Source: Nitrospirota bacterium (GTDB taxonomy: Bacteria > Nitrospinota_A > UBA7883). From it: a DNA stretch of 64,000 nucleotides. The translations under genes were made by a program, and so were the position numbers. Positions 34,675 through 44,627 of this stretch are shown one piece after another. Below the pieces are notes generated by a model. That model was not told the origin of the DNA. It did no database searches and worked only from the letters and a program-made list of their open reading frames with translations. The DNA is taken from the NCBI GenBank assembly GCA_024275315.1, contig JAJRZK010000028.1:1-64000 (forward strand). The letters are read 5' to 3'. The first letter of the stretch is position 1; every line of letters begins with the position of its first letter.

Positions 34675-35892
34675 TCACCTCATCACCTGGCTCAGATCGA
34701 ATATCGGCAACAGTATGGATATCACTATAAAACCCACAACCGACCACATGACCAGGATCAGTACCGGCTCTATAAGCGATGTCATGGCCGTAACGGCTGT
34801 TTCCACCTCAAAATCGTACGCCTCGGCTATTTTATCGAGCATCTCCTCCAGCGCGCCCGACCGCTCTCCGGCGGATATCATCTGGACGACGATAGGCGGG
34901 AACAGGCCAGATTCGCGTAAAGGATCGGCGATGGTCTGCCCTTCTGTCACCCTTATCACCGCGCCCTTTACCACCTGGGCCAACGCCGCGTTATCCACCG
35001 CTTTTTCCGTTATTTTAAGAGCCTCGATAAGCTCTACGCCGCCTGCCAACAGCACCCCGAGGGCGCTTGCGAATCTTGCTATCGCCGCGGCGCGATATAT
35101 TTTGCCAAACACGGGAAGACGGAGCCTGATCTTGTCTACATTCAACCGCCCGGTTTCGGTATTCATATATTTTCGAACAGCCAGCGACAACACGAAAAAT
35201 CCGCCCGTCAAACCGCCCCACCAGGAGCTGATAAAATCCGATATAGCAAGAAGCGCCAGGGTGGGCAAGGGCAACACCTGGTTCATATCCTCGAAGATCG
35301 CCTGGGTTTTTGGCACTACGTATCCGAGCAGAAAAAAAAGAACCCCGCATCCCACAAAGGTCATTATCACCGGATATATCATCGCCGCCGCTATTTTCGA
35401 CCGGCGCCGAAGCCTGTTCTCGTTGAACTGGGCCAGTCTGCCCAGTGTGCTCTCGAGCGCACCGGAGCTCTCGCCCGCCCGAACGAGGTTTACATACATA
35501 GAATCGAAATATGAGGGGTGAGCCGCCAGTGAATCGGCCAGTGAGGAGCCATAGCTCACCTGTTCACGAATATCGGTGATAACCTTCCTGAACCGAAGAT
35601 TTTCCGCCTGATCCATAAGCGCATCAAGCGATTCGATCAATGTCAACCCGGCCGCCTGAAGCGTGGCGAGCTGGCGCGTGAACCCGGCGATATCCTTAAC
35701 GGTTATTCTGTTAAATATTGTAGATAATGGAGATCTCCGGAGCTCTCTGGCTCCTGTTTCAAGATTTACGCTGGTGGCGAGAATCCCCTGCCTTCGAAGC
35801 TTGACCCTGGCGGCTTTCGGGCTGTCGGCGTCCACGATGCCGGAGGCTCTTTTTCCTTTCCCGCTGAAACCCTTGAATTCGTAAACTGGCAT
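34675..35892 (-). CDS. gspF: Type II secretion inner-membrane platform protein GspF
   Basis: 405 aa. N-terminal MPVYEFKGFSGKGKRASGIVDAD, two repeated T2SF cytoplasmic domains (FTRQLATLQAAGLTLIESLDAL and FASALGVLLAGGVELIEALKI), and three membrane helices (about 170-192, 218-236, 375-398). GspF is the polytopic core of the assembly platform and works with the ATPase GspE to add pseudopilins. Confidence 0.96.
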   Translation of the reverse strand: MPVYEFKGFSGKGKRASGIVDADSPKAARVKLRRQGILATSVNLETGARELRRSPLSTIFNRITVKDIAGFTRQLATLQAAGLTLIESLDALMDQAENLRFRKVITDIREQVSYGSSLADSLAAHPSYFDSMYVNLVRAGESSGALESTLGRLAQFNENRLRRRSKIAAAMIYPVIMTFVGCGVLFFLLGYVVPKTQAIFEDMNQVLPLPTLALLAISDFISSWWGGLTGGFFVLSLAVRKYMNTETGRLNVDKIRLRLPVFGKIYRAAAIARFASALGVLLAGGVELIEALKITEKAVDNAALAQVVKGAVIRVTEGQTIADPLRESGLFPPIVVQMISAGERSGALEEMLDKIAEAYDFEVETAVTAMTSLIEPVLILVMWSVVGFIVISILLPIFDLSQVMR

Positions 35893-35910
35893 GGTCGTCC
35901 TGTTGTCACT

Positions 35911-37530
35911 CTACACTATGTCCGAAGTCACCCTTACCACCTCTTCGAGCGATGTGGTCCCATCCATCACCGCCATGGCTCCGTATTCACGCATTCCCAC
36001 AAAGCCCAACCTTTCAGCTTCACGCTTGATTTGTGGTGAATCAGCTTTCGAGGTAATCAGCGAGCGTATATCGTCGTCTATCGCCAGCACCTCGTAAATG
36101 CCGGTCCGGCCGATATATCCCGTGTTCCTGCAATTCCGGCATCCCACAGGTTTATAACATTGCTCCACTTCGGCAAGCGACCCCGACGCCATTCCCAGCT
36201 TGGCAAAGCTTTCGGCTGAGGGTGTATAAGGCCTCTTGCATGACGGGCACAGCACACGCACCAGCCTCTGAGCCACAACACCCAACAGCGACGAGGAGAT
36301 CAGGAAAGGCTCCACCCCCATGTCCACAAGCCGGGACACCGCGCCCGCGGCGTCGTTGGTGTGGATAGTGGAAAACACCAGGTGGCCGGTAAGGGAAGCC
36401 TGCACCGCTATTTCCGCCGTCTCAAGGTCCCTGATCTCGCCCACCATGATAACGTCGGGGTCCTGGCGTAATATGGATCGCAATCCACTGGCGAATGTCA
36501 GACCCACTTTTACGTTGACAGGAATCTGGCCAACACCGGGGAGTTGATATTCTATGGGATCTTCCACTGTTATGATGTTCTTGTCCGGCGTGTTTATCCT
36601 GGTAAGGGCGGCGTAGAGTGATGTCGTTTTCCCCGATCCTGTCGGGCCGGATACCAGTATTATGCCGTGGGGCGACTGGATAAGGCGTGTCAACTTGTGG
36701 AGGGCGGGTCCTTTCAGGCCTATTCCGTCAAGGTTCAAAAGCATGGCGGTCTTGTCCAGAAGCCTCATCACGACCCTCTCTCCGTGGGCCGTGGGTACTA
36801 CGCTGATCCTGATGTCCACCTCTTTGCCGGCGATCAATATCGAAAGTCTGCCGTCCTGGGGAAGGCGCTTTTCCGCGATATCAAGCCCGGCCATTATTTT
36901 CACCCGTGATATGATAAGGGACTGGAGCCGTTTGGGGGGTTGGACAACGTTTATCAACACACCGTCTATCCTGAACCGCACCGCCAGGTAACGCTCGTAT
37001 GGCTCTATATGGATGTCCGACGCTTTTTCTTTTACCGCCTGTACCAGAACAGAGTTTACAAGCCTGATCACCGGAGCCTCGGCGGAGGTCTCCAACAGGT
37101 CTTCGGGCAGGCCGGACAGCAATGAATCGATATCGTCCTGCTCTGCAATATCGTCTATGATCTCGGTGGCCGAATCGGCCGACAGATCGTACACACGGTT
37201 TATCGCTTCGATCATCACATCGTCATCGGCCACAACGACGCTTACCGGCATGGAGTACAGCACCCGCAAGTCATCCAGGGGTCCGCTGTTCAACGGACGG
37301 GCGGTGGCGACCACGAGCCTTCCGTTGTCGACCTTCAGCGGCAACGTCAGGTTTGATTTTGTAAATTGCAACGACGCTCTTTGCACCAGCTCGTGGTCGA
37401 CCGATTCCGGGTCGATCCAGTCGAGCCACTCAAAGCCCATATCCTCCGCCAGCTTTTTCAGGTCCGCCGGGGCTTTGTTGCCAGGAGGCGAACCTGATCC
37501 ATTCAAGTGTTTATCGGTTTCGGCGGCCAT
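35911..37530 (-). CDS. gspE: Type II secretion ATPase GspE
   Basis: 539 aa. N1/N2 domains bind GspL; the ATPase core has Walker A GPTGSGKTTSL, the Asp box DPIEYQLPGVGQIPVN, Walker B ILRQDPDVIMVGEIRD and the His box TGHLVFSTIHTNDA. A zinc-binding tetracysteine (CPSCK ... CRNCRNTGYIG) is intact. It powers pseudopilus assembly from the cytoplasmic face. Only 3 bp after gspD. Confidence 0.97.
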   Translation of the reverse strand: MAAETDKHLNGSGSPPGNKAPADLKKLAEDMGFEWLDWIDPESVDHELVQRASLQFTKSNLTLPLKVDNGRLVVATARPLNSGPLDDLRVLYSMPVSVVVADDDVMIEAINRVYDLSADSATEIIDDIAEQDDIDSLLSGLPEDLLETSAEAPVIRLVNSVLVQAVKEKASDIHIEPYERYLAVRFRIDGVLINVVQPPKRLQSLIISRVKIMAGLDIAEKRLPQDGRLSILIAGKEVDIRISVVPTAHGERVVMRLLDKTAMLLNLDGIGLKGPALHKLTRLIQSPHGIILVSGPTGSGKTTSLYAALTRINTPDKNIITVEDPIEYQLPGVGQIPVNVKVGLTFASGLRSILRQDPDVIMVGEIRDLETAEIAVQASLTGHLVFSTIHTNDAAGAVSRLVDMGVEPFLISSSLLGVVAQRLVRVLCPSCKRPYTPSAESFAKLGMASGSLAEVEQCYKPVGCRNCRNTGYIGRTGIYEVLAIDDDIRSLITSKADSPQIKREAERLGFVGMREYGAMAVMDGTTSLEEVVRVTSDIV

Positions 37531-37533
37531 GCG

Positions 37534-39624
37534 CTAAAAATCTTCTTCCTGATCAAAAGTGTCGTTTTCACCCCAGGTTGGCTTTTCCTTTTGTTCATAA
37601 CTCTCCTTTTTCCCGGCCTTTTTTGTAACTGCCGAACCGAACTCTGACATCGAAGAAGAAGGGTTCATCCTCAGGATTTTGTTCTGCCGGTCGGTAATCT
37701 CTTTAATGTCGACGTCACTGTTTATTATGTGCGGAGTCAGGAACACCAGTAGGTTGGTTTTTTGTTTCTGTTTGGATACAGACTTGAAAAGCCACCCCAG
37801 CAGGGGCAGGTCTCCCAGGAAAGGCACCTTGTTTTCCACCTCGTTTAAATCGTCGCGGATAAGGCCACCGATCACGATATTCTGGGCGTCGCGGACGACG
37901 ACGGAGGTTTTGATCGATCTTGTAAACGTTATCAGGTCCTTGGCCTTGTCCAACTGCGTGTTCGATATGGACGAGATCTCCTGGTATACGTCGAGCTTTA
38001 CGATATCCGACTCCGATATCTGCGGGGTTATCCGAAGGGTTATGCCTATGTTTTTGCGCTCCACGGTGGTGATCGTGTTGCCACCGCTGGTTTGGGATTC
38101 ACCGGAGATAAACGGAACGTTCTGGGCGACCACTATCTCCGCCTCCTTGTTGTCGGTGGTGAGGATGTTCGGCGTAGACAGTATGTTTATACCCGACTCG
38201 GATTGCAGGGCGTGCACCAGCGCGCCCAGGTTTAGAAACTCGACACCACCAAAGTTTATGATCCCGTCAACGACCCCGATGGTGAGCCCCTGAGGCGCGT
38301 TAAGCGGACTTTCGGCGACCGCGTTTATGTTTCCGAAGTTGGTGCCTCCGATACCCTGCGCCCCGCTGTTGGTAAAATCCGACGTGGTGCGCCATTCAAC
38401 GCCGAACTCACGGGTTTTGTCGCTGGTTATTTCCATTATCAGCGCCTCGACAAAAACCTGCTTTTTGCGCTTGTCGAGTTTTTGTATCACGTCGTACAAG
38501 GTGGCGTAGTCCTCCTTGGATGCGGTGATAACCAGCGCATTGCTCGACTTGTCCGGCGTGACGATCACCCGGCTTTCGAGCTTGACTCCTTTAACTGGCC
38601 CCCCTCTTTTGGGTCCCCGTTTGGGGCGTGTTTTTGTGATATTGTTCAAAACCTTGGCAAGCTCCTCGGCGTCGGCGTTTTTCAGGTAGTAGACGTTGAT
38701 TTTCCCCTGGCCGGGCATGGCAGGAACGTCAAGTTGTGATATCAGCCCACGCAACCGGTCTGTCAGGGTCTTGTTGGCGACTATGATTATGGCGTTGATC
38801 CGTTCATCCGGGATGACCTGCGCCCTGACGCTCCAGCCTGCGCCAGGAGCCGCGGGCGACCTGGAGCCTGGAGGAGGAGCGGGAACACGCCGACCGGCGG
38901 GCTGTGCGCCCTGGGATTTTTCCCCGTAAATCTTCGTGAGCCGGTCCGCCATCTCCTTGGCGCCGGCGTGCTCTAGCCGCACGACGGTTACTATCTCTTC
39001 CTGACCCGGCACGTCCAGCTTTGCGATGATGGACATGACCTTTCCCATGTTCGAAGCGTAATCAACCAATATCAGGGTGTTTGTTCCTTTAAACGACGTA
39101 ATGTAGCTCGATATGGGAATCAGGGGCCTTAACGTGTTTACCAGTTCGTCTGCCTTTACATAGTGCAGCTGTATCAGGCGGGTCATGATCTTGTCTCCAG
39201 GCTGGCTGGGGCCAGACTCGAACGCCCCACGCTGTCTGGCTTCCGTGGCGGGTATGATTTTGGTCACGTCGCCCGCCTTTATCATCGAATAACCATACAC
39301 CTCCAATGTCGACTCGAACACCTTAATCGCTTCTTCTTTGGTGACTTCCCTGGGTGAAATGATGGTCACTTTGCCTTTGACTTTTTCGTCGATGATGATG
39401 TTGCGCCCGGTGAGCTCGGCCATGAATTTTATGAACACCTTGATGTCGGCTTCGTTAAAATCAATAATTACTTTATCACCCTTGATCTTGGAAGCCGAAG
39501 CGCTGTTTGGCTTGGGCCCGGACTGGCCAGCTACAGTTGAAGGCGTGGCGCAAATAACGGCCAGCGATAAAACACAGGGCAATGCAGCCGATATGGTGAA
39601 CTTTATGCCATTGTTTTCGATCAT
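37534..39624 (-). CDS. gspD: Type II secretion outer-membrane secretin GspD
   Basis: 696 aa. Signal peptide (residues about 1-33), N0 domain (VIIDFNEADIKVFIKFMAELTGRNIIIDEKVKGKVTI), N1-N3 domains, then the secretin barrel with VPFLGDLPLLGWLFKS near the C-terminus. A Pro/Ala/Gly-rich linker at about 235-265 interrupts N2-N3. No lipobox is seen, and no pilotin gene is in the window. It forms the 15-mer exit channel through the outer membrane. Overlaps gspC by 4 bases. Confidence 0.96.
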   Translation of the reverse strand: MIENNGIKFTISAALPCVLSLAVICATPSTVAGQSGPKPNSASASKIKGDKVIIDFNEADIKVFIKFMAELTGRNIIIDEKVKGKVTIISPREVTKEEAIKVFESTLEVYGYSMIKAGDVTKIIPATEARQRGAFESGPSQPGDKIMTRLIQLHYVKADELVNTLRPLIPISSYITSFKGTNTLILVDYASNMGKVMSIIAKLDVPGQEEIVTVVRLEHAGAKEMADRLTKIYGEKSQGAQPAGRRVPAPPPGSRSPAAPGAGWSVRAQVIPDERINAIIIVANKTLTDRLRGLISQLDVPAMPGQGKINVYYLKNADAEELAKVLNNITKTRPKRGPKRGGPVKGVKLESRVIVTPDKSSNALVITASKEDYATLYDVIQKLDKRKKQVFVEALIMEITSDKTREFGVEWRTTSDFTNSGAQGIGGTNFGNINAVAESPLNAPQGLTIGVVDGIINFGGVEFLNLGALVHALQSESGINILSTPNILTTDNKEAEIVVAQNVPFISGESQTSGGNTITTVERKNIGITLRITPQISESDIVKLDVYQEISSISNTQLDKAKDLITFTRSIKTSVVVRDAQNIVIGGLIRDDLNEVENKVPFLGDLPLLGWLFKSVSKQKQKTNLLVFLTPHIINSDVDIKEITDRQNKILRMNPSSSMSEFGSAVTKKAGKKESYEQKEKPTWGENDTFDQEEDF

Positions 39625-40529
39625 TGAACTGTAAACCTCAAAGTGATTTTCTTTGATCCTCTCAACATATCCACGGAAAACGATGTCTCGTTGCGCAGAG
39701 CCTGGAAAAGCTCCAGGGCCTTTTCGGCGGAGTTAATCTCCACATCATTGATTTTATTTACAATATCCTTGTTTCTCAGCCCTATTCTATCGAAAATAGA
39801 GCCTTTTTTTATGGCAAACAGCTTGAAACCGCGGGTCAGACCGTCTTTGTCTATGTTCGGCACCGCGCGCACCTGGGTGATGAGCCTGTTCATGTTTTTT
39901 AATTGCGATTCAACGTAGCGTTTTGACAAAGCGTAATCCGACTCGGACAGTTTTGTGATCGGACCGGATGGAAAGCCGGCGGCAAACGACGCACGTTTTA
40001 AGTTTTTATCGACACCGCTATGGGAAAAATCCACCATCAACATTTCCCGTCGGCCGTCATGTAAAAGGATAACGCTGTTGCGCTTTACGGCGATTATTTT
40101 CGCCCCCGCGACAAACTCGTTGAGCCTGTACAATTGTTGCCTGCCGGAATCTTTTTCTTCAATCACGGCGATTTTCAATTGTCCTGAGGAATCGAACGCT
40201 GTGCCGATGAGCCTCAGGTCCAGGGACGTTATGGGAGCGGACCCCGTCGGCTCTTTGCCTGGCGCTGATGGCGCGGTGGTGATATCCCGGGCCGCCTGGG
40301 ACGAGTTGAATATGTTCGATTTGATTATTTCCGAATAGTCTGGTGTATAACGGCCGCCAGGGCGCTCAGGCTCAAACTGCGCCCTTGGTGTGATGGATCC
40401 TGTTGTATCTTTGATGTAGCCGGCCATTATCGAATCCGCCAGGCCGGCGGCAACCCAGCTAATCAAAAGCACCAGCGCCAGGTGAATAGCCATCCATGCG
40501 CTTTTTGGAATTCTGAGTTTATATATCAT
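39621..40529 (-). CDS. gspC: Type II secretion protein GspC
   Basis: 302 aa from ATG 40529; a TTG at 40568 would add 13 residues. Neither has a good ribosome site. One membrane helix (residues about 9-32), an HR domain (about 85-170, TSLDLRLIGTAFDSSGQLKIAVIEEKDS) and a C-terminal PDZ-like domain (GSIFDRIGLRNKDIVNKINDVEINSAEKALELF). It connects the inner-membrane platform with GspD. First gene of the operon. Confidence 0.9.
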   Translation of the reverse strand: MIYKLRIPKSAWMAIHLALVLLISWVAAGLADSIMAGYIKDTTGSITPRAQFEPERPGGRYTPDYSEIIKSNIFNSSQAARDITTAPSAPGKEPTGSAPITSLDLRLIGTAFDSSGQLKIAVIEEKDSGRQQLYRLNEFVAGAKIIAVKRNSVILLHDGRREMLMVDFSHSGVDKNLKRASFAAGFPSGPITKLSESDYALSKRYVESQLKNMNRLITQVRAVPNIDKDGLTRGFKLFAIKKGSIFDRIGLRNKDIVNKINDVEINSAEKALELFQALRNETSFSVDMLRGSKKITLRFTVQ

Positions 40530-40673
40530 ATCCGGTCGCAAATAGTTATTTAGTATTTGATCGGACAAGGTGACGGGATCCGAGAAATAAAATGAAAAAA
40601 AAATTAAACTGCGCAGGCTGTTGAATTATCAGCGTAAACCAGCGGCGCTTCCCGGGAGATTTTGCGGGATTGG

Positions 40674-41690
40674 TTATCTCACCCCGGGAATGAGTTTTGA
40701 GAAATTAAATTTCATGGCCTCCTCGGCTTCTTCCAGGGTGTCTTTGGCCACTTTTCTGGCTTTTATGGAGCCTTCTTTCAGTATGTCATACACTTCCTGG
40801 TTTCTGCCGCTCCAATACGCCCTCCGGTCAAGAATAGGACCGATTTTATGGAGCACGTTTTTCGCCAACATCGTTTTGCAATCCACACACCCTCTCGACG
40901 CCGACCTGCATTCCTTTTCCGTCTCCAGGTTCTGTTCCGGCGAAGAAAAAATCTTGTGAAAATTGAACGCCACGCACTTTTCCGGATCGCCAGGGTCTGT
41001 TTTGCGCACTCGGGCCGGGTCTGTTACGATTTTTTTGATTTTACGAGTCATCTCCTCTCTCGTGTCCGAAAGGTAAATGGCGTTGCTGTATGATTTGCTC
41101 ATTTTTCTTCCATCCAGGCCGGGGAGCTTGGGAACTTCACTCATTTTCCCCTGCGGCTCCACGAAAACCCGTGCGCCGTATATATCATGGAATCTTCGCA
41201 CGATCTCCCTGGCAAGCTCCAAATGAGGGAGCTGATCAATCCCCACCGGCACATAGTCGGCTTTGTAGATGACTATATCCGCCGCCTGGAGAACAGGATA
41301 ACCCAGAAATCCATATGTGTGCAGATCCTTGTTTGCGACCTGCTCCAGCTTCTCTTTATAGCTTGGAACCCGCTCCAGCCATGGGATGGGAGTAATCATG
41401 GAAAACAGGAGATGCAACACGGCGTGCTCCGGAATCAGCGACTGGACAAACAACACGCTCTTTTCAGGATCGAGACCCGCGCTGAGCCAGTTTACACCCA
41501 GGTCGAGCAGGTTGCCGGACAGCTCTTCGGTCTGTTCATAATTGCTCGCCAGGGCGTGCCAGTCGGCGGCGAAGTAATAACAATCATATTCGTCCTGCAT
41601 GCCGACCCAGATGTTCAGCGCCCCCAGGAGATTACCCAGATGCAGGCGGCCTGTTGTCTGCATCCCGGACAGCACACGTTTTTTTACCAT
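40674..41690 (-). CDS. trpS: Tryptophanyl-tRNA synthetase
   Basis: 338 aa, normal bacterial length. Class I signature TGRLHLGNLLGAL (HIGH box variant) near the N-terminus and GRKMSKSYSNAI (KMSKS). VPVGIDQLPHLELAREI is also diagnostic. It charges tRNA-Trp. It follows the site-2 protease gene by 33 bp and precedes gspC by about 145 bp on the same strand. Confidence 0.97.
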   Translation of the reverse strand: MVKKRVLSGMQTTGRLHLGNLLGALNIWVGMQDEYDCYYFAADWHALASNYEQTEELSGNLLDLGVNWLSAGLDPEKSVLFVQSLIPEHAVLHLLFSMITPIPWLERVPSYKEKLEQVANKDLHTYGFLGYPVLQAADIVIYKADYVPVGIDQLPHLELAREIVRRFHDIYGARVFVEPQGKMSEVPKLPGLDGRKMSKSYSNAIYLSDTREEMTRKIKKIVTDPARVRKTDPGDPEKCVAFNFHKIFSSPEQNLETEKECRSASRGCVDCKTMLAKNVLHKIGPILDRRAYWSGRNQEVYDILKEGSIKARKVAKDTLEEAEEAMKFNFSKLIPGVR

Positions 41691-41723
41691 TTACTATGTA
41701 TCCCTACGGTTATAAGCGACCAA

Positions 41724-42425
41724 CTAGAGGAGCAAGTTTAAAATCCCGTTGATCAGCGGGTGGATGGTCCAGTTTATAATGTTTAAAGGATTGTAAAACA
41801 AGATAAAAATCAAGATAGCCAAACCGTATGGCTCTATCGCCGAATACGACCTGGCTTGGGCGTCCGGCAGAAGGCCTGACACGATGCGTCCCCCGTCCGC
41901 CGGTGGAATGGGGATAAGGTTTATGATGGCCAGGACGATGTTGATTACGACCGAAAAATACAGCACATACACTACGGGCACAAAAAATCCACCCGCAAAA
42001 CCTATCGTGCGTTGCTGGAGATTCATGAGCGCTATAACATACGACTCGGGATTGATCCATGCGACCAGTTTCAGCGACAGGGCGGAGAATATCGCCAGAA
42101 CGATATTGGAAAAAGGGCCGGCGGAGGCGACCCATATCATGTCTTTTTTCGGATCACGTAATTGGCCGAAATTCACCGGCACCGGCTTTGCAAAGGCGAA
42201 AAGAAAACCGGACAGCATATAAAAAACCAATGGCATGACTATTGTGCCGAACCAGTGGACATGGGCTATGGGGTTCAGCGTCAGTCGTCCCATGACTTTA
42301 GCCGTGTTATCGCCTTTGAGCCAGGCCACATACCCATGGGACACTTCGTGGAACACGACGGCGAAAATTATCGGCGGCGCCATCAGCAAGATGGTTTGGA
42401 TCATACTTCCCATTGAGCTTTCCAT
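41724..42425 (-). CDS. Site-2 protease family (M50) membrane peptidase
   Basis: 233 aa. The zinc motif HEVSH (FHEVSHGYVAWL) lies in the first membrane helix and the third ligand is in LIPIPPADGGRIVSGLLP. Five to six membrane helices, no PDZ domain: the compact Rip2/YwhC-like type. Proteases of this group cut membrane proteins within the bilayer; the substrate is unknown. Commonly found next to trpS, as here, across many phyla. Several Met codons are possible starts; ATG 42425 follows GGGA. Confidence 0.9.
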   Translation of the reverse strand: MESSMGSMIQTILLMAPPIIFAVVFHEVSHGYVAWLKGDNTAKVMGRLTLNPIAHVHWFGTIVMPLVFYMLSGFLFAFAKPVPVNFGQLRDPKKDMIWVASAGPFSNIVLAIFSALSLKLVAWINPESYVIALMNLQQRTIGFAGGFFVPVVYVLYFSVVINIVLAIINLIPIPPADGGRIVSGLLPDAQARSYSAIEPYGLAILIFILFYNPLNIINWTIHPLINGILNLLL

Positions 42426-42641
42426 AGATCCCAATTTAACATAACTTTTTCTGGATTAAACATGATACTCCAATACGCTCCGCTGAATGAAGCCTGTCAC
42501 CTTGATACGGAATTGAAAAAACAATATAATCGGACTTGGGAAAAATTCGGCTACTTCATTGAAACTTGATCCGCCGGCCCGGGGTTGCGCAACACGGCTG
42601 GCGCTATTATTGTCGTGTAAATAAGTACTTCTATCTATATC

Positions 42642-43415
42642 ATGCTCCGGTTCATTACTGGCAAATTAAATAAAAAAGAAACGATGAGCACAAGCCAGAA
42701 AAACAATTTTTCCATGGTCTTCGGGATTCTGTCCCTGGCCTGTGAGCAAAAGACGCCGGTCATCCTCAGTGTGGATGAAGCCCAGTCTAAGTATCGTTCC
42801 ATGTTTATTGATGTTTACCGGGATGGATTGTTGTATGTCGACACAATTTTTGCAAAAAATAAAAAAACAAACCCGCTGGTTCCCGGCCAAAGTGTCATCA
42901 AGGCATATTTCGATGTCAACGCCATCAGGCAAAGTTTTGAAACTGTTTTTCTGGGTATAGTGGATTACCAAGGGTATGAGACCATGAAGCTAAGGATACC
43001 TTCAAGCATACGTGTGGAGCAACGAAGGGAATATTTCAGGGTCGAGCCGACAATAAATAACCCAGTCCAGATATATTTCAGAGACAAGATTATTTCGGAT
43101 CCGGGCAAATCAAAAAATAAATCGAGCATTCTGGACATCAGCGCAGGCGGGGCCAGCTTTTTCCAACACAGGAGCGTTAAACCGACCATAGTCATGCCGA
43201 TCAGCATAGAGCTTCCCGGTTCCAAGGATTTTATTGAAACCAATTACGAAGTTATCGGGTCGGACGAGCAGAAAATAAGACGACACCCCAAAACCGGGAA
43301 AATGATAAAATACAAAATCAGAGGCAGGTTCGTAGAGATAAGCGAAAAGTCCATTCAGATAATCAGCCGCTATGTCACCACCAGGCAGCGTGAAATTCAA
43401 AAGTTTTTCAAATAA
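42642..43415 (+). CDS. YcgR-like PilZ protein 1
   Basis: 257 aa. Two-domain flagellar-brake layout: an N-terminal YcgR-type domain (about 25-125) and a C-terminal PilZ domain. The cyclic-di-GMP motifs are present: R-x3-R in EQRREYFRVEP and D-x-S-x2-G in LDISAGGASFF. Such proteins bind cyclic-di-GMP and slow or steer the flagellar motor. ATG 42684 is an alternative start; neither has a clear ribosome site. Paralogous to the next gene, with the same fold, size and C-terminus (TTRQREIQKFFK / ASRQREIISVFN). Confidence 0.82.
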   Translation: MLRFITGKLNKKETMSTSQKNNFSMVFGILSLACEQKTPVILSVDEAQSKYRSMFIDVYRDGLLYVDTIFAKNKKTNPLVPGQSVIKAYFDVNAIRQSFETVFLGIVDYQGYETMKLRIPSSIRVEQRREYFRVEPTINNPVQIYFRDKIISDPGKSKNKSSILDISAGGASFFQHRSVKPTIVMPISIELPGSKDFIETNYEVIGSDEQKIRRHPKTGKMIKYKIRGRFVEISEKSIQIISRYVTTRQREIQKFFK

Positions 43416-43528
43416 CCGATAAGCCGGTCCCCTTCTCCCTCCCCCGTTTTTATGGCGATTTTCAATTGCCGCTCCATCTTAGCGCATGGATATGACCAGG
43501 CCCAACAGGTACAGGTCATGTTTTCTTC

Positions 43529-43556
43529 TAAAGTGATTCCAGGCCGGTTTCGATAA
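43529..43556 (+). promoter_or_regulatory. Possible sigma-28 promoter of PilZ protein 2
   Basis: TAAA (43529-43532), 16-base spacer, TTCGATAA (43549-43556), against the FliA consensus TAAA-N15-GCCGATAA. About 78 bases upstream of the start. The spacer length equals that in the proposed flgN and flgM promoters. Confidence 0.35.
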
Positions 43557-43633
43557 GAAGAAAAAGCGTAAAACCGGCTCGTAGTCAGCGAGCATAAACG
43601 ATTTCGGCTGTTAATTGACAGGATGGACAGAAA

Positions 43634-44377
43634 ATGTTTACTTTTCTAGAGAAAAATTCCTGGCGGATAAAAAAGGTGTTGAACACAGGTAAAACAAGGG
43701 ACACATCGTATATCTGGAGCAGGGGTGTAATCTCCGTAGCGGCGGAGAAACGAAGAGAAGCCCTGGTCTCGTTCCCGCATAGTGGTGCAAGGTACCGGTC
43801 ACTTATACTGGGGATGGCCGATGACGCAGATCAATTTTATATCGACGCCTTGTACCCTGGCCAAATAAACGCCCGCATGGTTCCTGGTGAAACGATCCTG
43901 TCGTTCGACATGGATGTAAACAACATCGGATACTCTTTCAACTCGATGTTCCATGGATTAGAAAAATATGATGGATTCGATTCATTGAGGTTCGACATCC
44001 CCCGAAGCATGAAGGAGAAGCAGAGGAGGGATAACTACCGGGTCGAACCGGATCCTGAAAATCCGGCGTTTGTACATCTGCGCGATATCGAAACTTCTGT
44101 AGCGCTGAACATCAGCGGTGGCGGGGTCTGCTTCAAGCTTGGCCGACCCATAGAGCCGGGCTCGGAGATTTCAATAGGGCTTCGGCTCCCGAACTACGAT
44201 GATATTATCCCGACCGGCCTCAAGGTGACCCACTCCTCACAGAACCTCAACCTACATCCAAAAACAAACGCATTCATAATAAGCGGTCGGTTTATGGATA
44301 TCACGGCCAGATACGCCCAGGTGATCTACTATTACATCGCCAGCCGCCAGCGAGAGATCATAAGCGTTTTCAATTGA
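43634..44377 (+). CDS. YcgR-like PilZ protein 2
   Basis: 247 aa. Same layout as the preceding gene: N-terminal YcgR-type domain, then PilZ with KQRRDNYRVEP and LNISGGGVCFKL (Asn replaces the Asp of D-x-S-x2-G, a tolerated variant). Probably arose by tandem duplication. A likely cyclic-di-GMP effector of motility. It is separated from its paralogue by 218 bp with its own promoter-like sequence, so the two copies are probably expressed separately. Confidence 0.82.
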   Translation: MFTFLEKNSWRIKKVLNTGKTRDTSYIWSRGVISVAAEKRREALVSFPHSGARYRSLILGMADDADQFYIDALYPGQINARMVPGETILSFDMDVNNIGYSFNSMFHGLEKYDGFDSLRFDIPRSMKEKQRRDNYRVEPDPENPAFVHLRDIETSVALNISGGGVCFKLGRPIEPGSEISIGLRLPNYDDIIPTGLKVTHSSQNLNLHPKTNAFIISGRFMDITARYAQVIYYYIASRQREIISVFN

Positions 44378-44562
44378 AGCCGCCGATCCTATCGCAACGG
44401 TCCGAAACATGATTTCAGTCTGCGATACCGGCTGATTTTCAGCTTTTTCCTGTGCCGCCACGCTTTCGTAAGGGAGTGTATATCGTAAAATAGCGCCCAA
44501 AACCAGGCTGAGCATGCCCAACAATCCACAAGCTCCCCAGCCTGTCCCATCCGTTAATTGAC

Positions 44563-44589
44563 TTGACGGAAAAAAAAGACTGCTATAGT
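44563..44589 (+). promoter_or_regulatory. Possible sigma-70 promoter for the AhpD-ArsS pair
   Basis: TTGACG (44563-44568) and TATAGT (44584-44589) separated by 15 bases, about 40 bases before the gene at 44628. The spacer is short, so strength is uncertain. Confidence 0.4.
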
Positions 44590-44627
44590 TTGTACGCTAA
44601 ATTAGCCAAGGGAGAGGAGAATTGTTG

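Noticed and set aside
40569-40673. Terminator between trpS and gspC from the CTGCGCAG palindrome and T run
   Set aside because: The palindrome leaves no room for a loop, and no longer stem precedes the T run.
42590-42620. Sigma-54-like CTGGCG...TTGTC before the first PilZ gene
   Set aside because: The -12 element reads GT rather than GC, so the essential pair is broken.
44252-44524. Minus-strand frame beginning with a membrane-helix-like segment
   Set aside because: It overlaps the end of the second PilZ gene by about 125 bases, the overlapping part is not protein-like, and its first codon is TTG with no well-placed ATG. Kept only as a remote possibility.
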